From positions 1 through 5,847 of the forward strand of contig CAZCIB010000079.1 of NCBI GenBank assembly GCA_964498755.1: 5,847 nt of DNA, in the 5' to 3' direction. Below the pieces are notes generated by a model. The model worked only from the letters and a program-made list of their open reading frames with translations, did not search any database and had not been told where the DNA came from. Positions 1 through 4,611 of this stretch are shown here, in pieces; within the stretch, counting starts at the first letter, position 1, and every line of letters starts with the position of its first letter. A program made the translations under genes and the position numbers. The stretch is from RZZS01 sp964498755 (GTDB lineage: Bacteria; Pseudomonadota; Alphaproteobacteria; Micavibrionales; Micavibrionaceae).

Positions 1-335
1 TCTTTCCCATTGCAACACCTTTCTACGGTGTTGCACTTCGTTTGTGAATTCAGGGTGTAGTCCAGATCTTCACAAAATCTCAGCCAAAGGCGCCTTTCTT
101 CGCTTGATCCAACGGCAATCAGCAAGAATCTCTTGAACTCTGCCGCAGATTTATGGTGTTTTGCAAACCCCTCTACAATGTTAGCACACATTCCTTTGCT
201 GCATCGCCTAATCTGGGAAGCCACGGAGAATTTTTCGTAGTCAGGAAAATTCAGGCTGATTTTGTGAACTTTCAGGGCGAGCGCATAAGTCCGGTTATAA
301 ACCTCAATATCTTCAAGCGCTTTGATCCGAGGCAT
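1..335 (-). CDS. Four-helix-bundle protein, 23S rRNA intervening-sequence (S23/IVP) family, 3' end cut by window edge
   Basis: This frame opens at an ATG (333-335) and stays open to base 1, giving 111 residues without a stop. Family hallmarks are visible: an N-terminal helix with LEDIEVYNRTYALALKVH (residues 7-24), QIRR at 41-44, ANIVEGF at 51-57 and EFKRFLLIAVGSSEE at 66-80. These match the S23/IVP four-helix-bundle family, first met as ORFs inside 23S rRNA intervening sequences and usually about 110-130 residues long. The molecular role of free-standing members is mostly unknown; relatives (Avd) serve diversity-generating retroelements, but no retroelement is visible here. An AAGGG ribosome-binding site sits 6 bases before the ATG. 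The gene starts 23 bases after the clpS stop, so co-transcription is likely (inference). Oddities: the usual DLGY is DLDY (residues 90-93), and residues 100-111 are cysteine-rich and unlike the family's helix 4. That stretch coincides with a perfect inverted repeat, so the end may be frameshifted or divergent. Confidence 0.85.
   Translation of the reverse strand, partial: MPRIKALEDIEVYNRTYALALKVHKISLNFPDYEKFSVASQIRRCSKGMCANIVEGFAKHHKSAAEFKRFLLIAVGSSEERRLWLRFCEDLDYTLNSQTKCNTVERCCNGK
11..35. repeat. Perfect 9-bp inverted repeat with 7-base loop
   Basis: TGCAACACC (11-19) and GGTGTTGCA (27-35) are exact reverse complements around a 7-base loop. The repeat falls in codons 101-109 of the four-helix-bundle frame, where family similarity fades. 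No T-run follows on the minus strand within the window, so an intrinsic terminator is not supported. It could be part of a small repeat element extending past the edge, or a coincidental hairpin. Confidence 0.6.
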
Positions 336-341
336 GTTCTG

Positions 342-346
342 CCCTT
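342..346 (-). promoter_or_regulatory. Ribosome-binding site of the four-helix-bundle gene
   Basis: Read on the minus strand the bases are AAGGG, 6 bases upstream of the ATG at 333-335. This supports that start. The site lies inside the 23-base gap after clpS. Confidence 0.55.
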
Positions 347-358
347 GAAACTAAAAAC

Positions 359-730
359 CTACTCCTTCTCCATCGTGCACTGGAGCGGTTGTTCGTTGGC
401 TCTCGCGAAGTCCATGACCTGATTGACCTTGGTTTCAGCGACTTCATAGGTAAATACGCCGCACAGCCCGACGCCGCGGCGGTGAACGTGCAGCATGATG
501 TCCGTGGCTTCCTGACGGTTTTTACTAAAGAAGCGCTCAAGGATATAAACGACGAACTCCATCGGCGTGTAGTCGTCGTTGAGCAGCAGGACTTTATACA
601 TCGCGGGTTTTTTATTGCGCGGCTTGGGCTTCAGCAGAATGCCCGCCTGCCGCTTCTCTTCCCCGCCGGGATCGCCGGGATTTTCGGGATTTTCTTCCCC
701 GGAACTTCTTATCTTCAGAAAATCACGCAC
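359..730 (-). CDS. clpS: ATP-dependent Clp protease adaptor protein ClpS
   Basis: ClpS is a small cytoplasmic adaptor that binds proteins with destabilising N-terminal residues (N-end rule) and hands them to the ClpA unfoldase of ClpAP. It also alters which substrates ClpA accepts. Counted from the GTG chosen here (123 aa; the E. coli protein is about 106), the N-terminal 30 or so residues are a G/E/P/N-rich, probably disordered tail. The core begins at KPRNKKPAMYKVLLLNDDYTP. The N-degron pocket is intact: N51, D52, D53, T55, M57, M79 and H83, equivalent to E. coli N34, D35, D36, T38, M40, M62 and H66. The C-terminus VMDFARANEQPLQCTMEKE is also typical. Start choice: GTG at 728-730 has a weak AAGAG upstream and lies about 30 bases after a candidate promoter start site. 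The frame stays open to a TTG at 788-790, but that codon lies upstream of the -10 box. The only downstream ATG before the core (M44) would remove conserved residues. clpA is not adjacent. Confidence 0.95.
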   Translation of the reverse strand: MRDFLKIRSSGEENPENPGDPGGEEKRQAGILLKPKPRNKKPAMYKVLLLNDDYTPMEFVVYILERFFSKNRQEATDIMLHVHRRGVGLCGVFTYEVAETKVNQVMDFARANEQPLQCTMEKE

Positions 731-767
731 GTTCTTTACTCTTGTCCAATCCACGCACAGCAAATCG

Positions 768-773
768 TTTATA
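768..773 (-). promoter_or_regulatory. Candidate -10 box of a clpS promoter
   Basis: On the minus strand the bases read TATAAA, 5 of 6 matching the sigma-70 consensus. The predicted start near 761 would give a leader of about 30 bases before the GTG at 730. No good -35 hexamer lies at 16-18 bases; the best is a weak TGGCTT. This box argues against translation beginning at the upstream TTG. Confidence 0.35.
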
Positions 774-925
774 CTAGAAAAGGGATGCAAAAGCCATCTT
801 TGTCAGGCCACGTCAATGCGAACCGCCCCAAACAAATATATATAGGACCCGGTTTGCGTCCAACAATCGTCTTCTATGAAGGATTCAGCGGAACATCCGC
901 GAAGAACGTTGAGAAAAAGCCCTGA

Positions 926-941
926 GGCGCGGCCTTGCGCC
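926..941. repeat. Short GC-rich hairpin
   Basis: GGCGC (926-930) pairs with GCGCC (937-941) around a 6-base loop. On the minus strand the nearest T-run (complement of 914-918) begins about 8 bases past the stem; on the plus strand there is only CTCTTT. This is poor for an intrinsic terminator, and no gene ends next to it. It is recorded as a structure only. Confidence 0.3.
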
Positions 942-963
942 CCTCTTTGCGGTTGATCATCTC

Positions 964-972
964 TGTGATAAA
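964..972 (+). promoter_or_regulatory. Candidate extended -10 element for the glycosyltransferase operon
   Basis: TG (964-965), one base, then GATAAA (967-972) resembles an extended -10, with 4 of 6 hexamer matches. The nearest -35-like TTGCGG (947-952) is only 14 bases away, too close for a classical sigma-70 promoter. A start near 980 would give a leader of about 33 bases before the ATG at 1013. It is weak, but it is the best rightward candidate seen. Confidence 0.22.
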
Positions 973-1012
973 TTTTGAGGAACGTTGCATCTCCCGCGCG
1001 GAATACTCGACC

Positions 1013-1990
1013 ATGACCGATTCCTCTCCCCGGATGCTCTCTCTTGTCTGCCCCGTATACAACGAGGCGGATTCGCTGGACATGCTGATGGACAAGCTAT
1101 CCCCAGTCATTGATGAATCTCTCAAGATCATGGGAAGCGGCGCGCGGTATGAAATTATCTTTATCGACGACGGCAGCGCGGACGACACCGCCGCCGCCAT
1201 TACCGCCCTGAACCGGAAAAACCCGCATGTAAAGCTGATCCGCTTTTCGCGCAATTTCGGCAAGGAAGCCGCGCTGACGGCGGGGCTGCGTCACGCGAAG
1301 GGCGACGCCGTCATCCCGATTGACGCGGATCTGCAGGATCCGCCCGCAATTATTCCCGAGATGGTCCGCCAATGGATCGCCGGGGCGGAAGTCGTCAATG
1401 CGCGCAGGACCAGCCGCGCCTCTGACAGCTGGATAAAGCGGAAAACGGCGGGTCTTTTCTACAAGGTCTTTAATTCCCTCGTGCGCCTGCCCATTCCGGA
1501 AAATGTCGGGGATTTCCGCCTTCTGGACAGGAAAGTCGTGGACTGCGTCAACCGGATCGAGGAACGCAACCGCTTCATGAAATTCGTTTTTTCATGGGTG
1601 GGATTTAAACAGGCCACGGTCGGTTACGAGCGCGAGGAACGCGCAGCCGGCGAGAGCAAGTTTAAATACTGGCAACTCTGGAATCTGGCCCTTGACGGCA
1701 TCACCTCTGCGACTACCACGCCTTTGCGCATCTGGACCTATATTGGCATTGCTATGGCGACGCTTACATTGGCCTACGCTGTTTTTATCATTCTCAAAAC
1801 CATGATTTACGGTATCGACGAGCCCGGATACGCGTCACTAATGGTCGTCGTCCTGACGATTGGCTCGTTCAATTTTATTTCTCTTGGGATTATGGGCGAA
1901 TATATCGGCCGCATTTCCGAAGAGGTCCGGCGCAGGCCGCTCTATGTCATCAGTGAAACAGCCGGGATCGAGGAGCCACCGGAACAATGA
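1013..1990 (+). CDS. GT2 polyprenyl-phosphate glycosyltransferase, GtrB/ArnC-like
   Basis: This 325-residue enzyme probably moves a sugar from a nucleotide donor to undecaprenyl phosphate at the cytoplasmic face of the inner membrane. A GT-A domain opens with PVYNE (14-18) and continues with IDDGS (51-55), FSRNFGKEAAL (78-88) and the metal-binding region DADLQDPP (104-111). GDFRLLDR (166-173), ERNRFMKF (184-191) and GESKF (213-217) follow, all typical of the GtrB/ArnC/DPM-like branch. Two C-terminal membrane helices (about 240-262 and 275-296) and a basic cytoplasmic tail (EEVRRRP) match GtrB topology. Length fits the family. ATG at 1013 was chosen because the family motif starts just after it and a weak GGAA lies 9 bases upstream; an in-frame TTG at 935 would add 26 unlikely residues. 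It overlaps the next gene by ATGA. The sugar cannot be predicted: GtrB uses glucose, ArnC formyl-L-Ara4N, others mannose or GlcNAc. No formyltransferase or other Ara4N gene is present, so an ArnC role is not supported. Confidence 0.9.
   Translation: MTDSSPRMLSLVCPVYNEADSLDMLMDKLSPVIDESLKIMGSGARYEIIFIDDGSADDTAAAITALNRKNPHVKLIRFSRNFGKEAALTAGLRHAKGDAVIPIDADLQDPPAIIPEMVRQWIAGAEVVNARRTSRASDSWIKRKTAGLFYKVFNSLVRLPIPENVGDFRLLDRKVVDCVNRIEERNRFMKFVFSWVGFKQATVGYEREERAAGESKFKYWQLWNLALDGITSATTTPLRIWTYIGIAMATLTLAYAVFIILKTMIYGIDEPGYASLMVVVLTIGSFNFISLGIMGEYIGRISEEVRRRPLYVISETAGIEEPPEQ
1970..1975 (+). promoter_or_regulatory. Ribosome-binding site of the GT-C transferase gene
   Basis: GAGGAG lies within the end of the GT2 gene, 11 bases before the ATG at 1987. 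Spacing is slightly long, but the match is good. With the ATGA overlap it supports coupled translation of the two genes. Confidence 0.5.
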
Positions 1991-3570
1991 ATCTTATTGC
2001 CTCCGGAAGGCTGGCATCGGTATTTCTCGAAAAGCCATTTTTTATCTTTTTGGCTGTTCTGGCGGCGGCGCTGCTGATGCGCCTGTATGCGATCGACACG
2101 TATACCTTGTGGCTGGATGAGGCGTACAGTCACTGGTTTGCAACACGCGACTGGTCCTATCTCTGGCATGAAGCGCCGCAATTTGAAACACACCCGCCTC
2201 TCTATTATTCGATTCTGAAAATATGGATTTCTTTTTTCGGTGACAGCGAGTTTGCCATGCGCACGCTCTCTGTTGTTCCGTCTCTTGCATCGATTACCTT
2301 GATATATGTCTGTGGCCGCTGGATAGGGGGCCGAGAGCATGGCGCTTTCATTGGCCTTCTGGCGGCATTGTTCATGGCCTTTGCTGCGCCGGATATCTAT
2401 CACGCACAAAATGCCAGGCCTTATACCTTTCTTGTTCTCGTTATGGCGATTGCGTTTACGTCGGCTTTGTGGCTGGTGTTAAACCCGGACGAAGCAAAAA
2501 AGCCGCTGTGGAAACTAAAATCCGTTTCCGGCAAAACAGTTACCGCCTACGCCGGCCTTGCCGCGGGACTTGCTCTGCTGCATTGGTTTCATAATCTGGG
2601 CGGGCTTTACACGATCTCTTTCGCGCTGTTCTTTTTGTATTGGTGGCTTTTCGTACATAAAGCCGATAAAACGCTGTTTTTAAATCTTTTACTTTGCGCA
2701 TGCGCAGCGATAAGCCTGTACCTGCCTTTTCTGGAGCAGTTCTTTTACCAGCTCTCTCATGTTAGAGGTGGCTTTTGGCTTAAAGCTCCAAATCTTTGGG
2801 ATTTTATACTACAAACGGCGTCCCTGTTTTATGTGCCGTTTTTAACGATTCCTCTTGCCGTAGCCGGCTTGTGGGCCTTGAGCCGCAAAAGCGAAAAAAC
2901 GCCGGAGCGGTTTTCGCTGCCCTTGCTGCTCTTTTGCACATCTATTTTGCCATACCTGATTAACGTTATCATCACTTACTCGGTACAGCCGATTTTTCTC
3001 GTGCGTACGCTTCTGCCGTGTCAGTTCGGCTGGTTTTTATTGCTTGCGAGCGCGCCCTTAATTTTTCAAGGCAAGGGCCGTGTAAGTCTTCTCTGCTTTG
3101 TGGCGCCGTTACTAATTTCTGGAGGCCTAGCCTATCATGCTTTTCCTGAAAAAAAATACCACAGTGAGACGGTCTGGAAGACACTTGTGACAATCATTGC
3201 CGAAAGCGCGCATAAAAACGCTCCCGTATTATTAATACCTAACGCCAACGAACTGCCGGCTGGTTATTACGCGCGACAGATGCAGACTGAACTCAATCTA
3301 TGGCCCCTTCCGGGTTCTTACCCTCTGATTGACGATAGCCGCACTTACCCTGTCGGCGGACGCGGAGTTCCGGACATAACGAGAGAAGATGTCGCTTCTC
3401 TCATGACAGCGCTTGAAGGTCAGGAGAGCGTGTGGCTGCTGCGTCGGTCTTCGTCCATAGACGGTGAGCATCTGGTAAGAAAAGCGCTCATTAGAAAATA
3501 CGGGGACTTCGAAAGTGTTTTTTTGCATGGCCATATCCATCTCATGCTGTTTGATTCCAGTGATGAATAA
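1987..3570 (+). CDS. GT-C glycosyltransferase, GT39/ArnT-like (PMT_2), polyprenyl-phosphate-sugar dependent
   Basis: This 527-residue polytopic inner-membrane protein resembles bacterial family 39 (ArnT/PMT-like) transferases, which take a sugar from a polyprenyl-phosphate carrier on the periplasmic side. A first membrane helix (about 15-33) is followed by LWLDEA (41-46), whose acidic pair D44/E45 matches the catalytic or metal-binding loop of the family. The first periplasmic loop continues with THPPLYY (68-74) and GDSEFAMRTLSVV (85-97). HAQNARPY (139-146) corresponds to the family's SQEARxY. About ten further hydrophobic segments extend to residue 383, including QPIFLVRTLLP (334-344), equivalent to the RYLLP segment of relatives. 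Residues about 388-527 are mostly hydrophilic and probably form a periplasmic domain of unknown role. The start overlaps the preceding GT2 stop (ATGA), with GAGGAG upstream. The acceptor (lipid A, O-antigen, other glycan or protein) is unknown. A partnership with the upstream GT2 is inferred from the coupling. Confidence 0.85.
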   Translation: MNLIASGRLASVFLEKPFFIFLAVLAAALLMRLYAIDTYTLWLDEAYSHWFATRDWSYLWHEAPQFETHPPLYYSILKIWISFFGDSEFAMRTLSVVPSLASITLIYVCGRWIGGREHGAFIGLLAALFMAFAAPDIYHAQNARPYTFLVLVMAIAFTSALWLVLNPDEAKKPLWKLKSVSGKTVTAYAGLAAGLALLHWFHNLGGLYTISFALFFLYWWLFVHKADKTLFLNLLLCACAAISLYLPFLEQFFYQLSHVRGGFWLKAPNLWDFILQTASLFYVPFLTIPLAVAGLWALSRKSEKTPERFSLPLLLFCTSILPYLINVIITYSVQPIFLVRTLLPCQFGWFLLLASAPLIFQGKGRVSLLCFVAPLLISGGLAYHAFPEKKYHSETVWKTLVTIIAESAHKNAPVLLIPNANELPAGYYARQMQTELNLWPLPGSYPLIDDSRTYPVGGRGVPDITREDVASLMTALEGQESVWLLRRSSSIDGEHLVRKALIRKYGDFESVFLHGHIHLMLFDSSDE

Positions 3571-3600
3571 AGCGAGCCGGATTTTGTCATTTTGCTGTAT

Positions 3601-3606
3601 TATAAT
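3601..3606 (+). promoter_or_regulatory. Candidate -10 box in the gap before the second glycosyltransferase module
   Basis: A perfect TATAAT sits in the 75-base gap between the GT-C stop and the ATG at 3646. A start near 3613 would give a leader of about 33 bases. The TTGTCA at 3584-3589 resembles a -35 but is only 11 bases away, so the promoter is incomplete by the classical rule. No terminator hairpin is seen in the gap, so read-through from module 1 is also possible. Confidence 0.35.
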
Positions 3607-3645
3607 CCTTGATTCGCGTCCTGAATTTTTCCATGTGCGTAAATT

Positions 3646-4611
3646 ATGAAACTGATCGTACAAATTCCCTGCTATAATGAAGAAGATACGCTCGCGGATG
3701 TCGTGCAGTCGATTCCGCGCGACATTCCCGGCGTAGACGCGGTTGAGGTCCTGATTATCGACGACGGTTCGCAAGACCGTACTCTCGAGGTCGCGCGGGA
3801 ATGCGGCGTCGATCATATTGTCCGCAACCGCAGTAATATGGGGCTGGGCCTGACATTCAGAAAAGGTCTGGACGAGTGCCTGAAGCGCGGCGCGGATATT
3901 GTTGTCAATACGGACGGCGACAACCAGTATGTCAGCGCGGATATTCCAAAGCTTGTTACGCCGATTGTGAACCGCGAGGTCGATTTCGTGATCGGCTGCC
4001 GTGACATGTCGCAAATCAGCGAATTTTCTCCGCTGAAGAAACTTCTGCAAGGTCTTGGCAGCCGGGTGGTGCGCAAATTGTCTGGCGTGGATGTGCCTGA
4101 TGCGGTGAGCGGGTTCCGCGCCCTTTCACGAAAAGCCGCGATGCAGATCAATATTCTTTCGCGTTTTAGCTACACGATTGAAATGCTGATCCAGGTCGGA
4201 GCGAAACGAATCCCCTATACGAGCGTCACAATACGGACAAATCCGAAAACGCGGGAGTCGCGACTGTTTGGCAGCATCCGCGAATTCATCGCCAAATCCG
4301 TCGTGATTATTCTGCGCATGTATACGATGTACGCGCCCCTGAAGGTTTTTACCCTGCTTGGCTTTCTTATGATCCTGATCGGCGCCATTCCGCTGGTGCG
4401 GTTTCTGATCTTCTTTTTCATGGGCGATTACGGCGGCCACATTCAGTCGCTCGTGATTGGCGGTACGCTCCTTGTTATCGGCATGGTGACGTTTTTCATT
4501 GGAATTATCTCAGACCTTGTCAATTATAACCGGCAGCTTATTGAAATCAGTCTCGAGAAAATCAGGCGGCTCGAATGCGAATTACTGGATGCGCGGGATG
4601 ACAGGAAATGA
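3646..4611 (+). CDS. GT2 glycosyltransferase, DPM1-like, with two C-terminal membrane helices
   Basis: This 321-residue enzyme is a second GT2 family member, probably making a polyprenyl-phosphate-linked sugar at the cytoplasmic membrane face. The GT-A domain shows IPCYNEE (7-13), IIDDGSQD (37-44), NRSNMGLG (61-68) and TDGDNQY (89-95), the metal-binding acidic motif. SGFRALSR (155-162) and TRESRLFGSI (202-211) follow, as in the DPM1-like branch. Two membrane helices (about 233-258 and 266-288) are followed by a charged, possibly coiled-coil tail (290-321). Compared with the GT2 at 1013 it lacks DADLQDPP and ERNRFMKF, so it belongs to a different subfamily and need not use the same sugar. The ATG at 3646 places the catalytic motif seven residues in, as is usual, but no Shine-Dalgarno sequence is visible upstream, which is unusual in this cluster. 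Its stop overlaps the next start (ATGA). Specificity is unknown. Confidence 0.88.
   Translation: MKLIVQIPCYNEEDTLADVVQSIPRDIPGVDAVEVLIIDDGSQDRTLEVARECGVDHIVRNRSNMGLGLTFRKGLDECLKRGADIVVNTDGDNQYVSADIPKLVTPIVNREVDFVIGCRDMSQISEFSPLKKLLQGLGSRVVRKLSGVDVPDAVSGFRALSRKAAMQINILSRFSYTIEMLIQVGAKRIPYTSVTIRTNPKTRESRLFGSIREFIAKSVVIILRMYTMYAPLKVFTLLGFLMILIGAIPLVRFLIFFFMGDYGGHIQSLVIGGTLLVIGMVTFFIGIISDLVNYNRQLIEISLEKIRRLECELLDARDDRK

Larger units (their letters stand above)
731..1012. other. Divergent intergenic region between clpS and the glycosyltransferase cluster
   Basis: About 280 bases separate two divergently transcribed units. It holds the clpS leader and candidate promoter (731 to about 800), an AT-rich stretch around 832-842, a GC hairpin (926-941) and a weak rightward -10 region around 964-972. 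No reading frame here has a convincing start, ribosome-binding site or protein-like sequence, and I see no tRNA or riboswitch-like fold. The rightward GT2 frame is open back to a TTG at 935, but those extra residues look non-conserved. Confidence 0.6.

Noticed and set aside
1..335. Diversity-generating retroelement (Avd-type protein)
   Set aside because: The four-helix-bundle family includes Avd, but no reverse transcriptase, template or variable repeat is visible in the window.
389..925. Plus-strand open frame of 178 codons antisense to clpS
   Set aside because: It lies opposite the unmistakable ClpS frame, has no family-like motif and is best read as a shadow of clpS coding bias.
926..941. 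Intrinsic terminator
   Set aside because: The stem is only 5 bp, the T-run on either strand is weak or too far away, and no gene ends next to it.
1942..2409. Minus-strand open frame of 155 codons
   Set aside because: It is antisense to the GT2/GT-C junction; its composition is basic and low in recognisable motifs, typical of a shadow frame.
1013..3570. Complete arn (Ara4N lipid A modification) operon
   Set aside because: The pair resembles ArnC plus ArnT in general type, but arnA, arnB and arnD are absent and the motifs fit GtrB-like and generic GT39 proteins equally well.
3298..4050. Minus-strand open frame of 250 codons
   Set aside because: It is antisense to the end of the GT-C gene, the intermodule gap and the start of the second GT2, both with clear family motifs. 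No ribosome-binding site or protein-like domain is seen.
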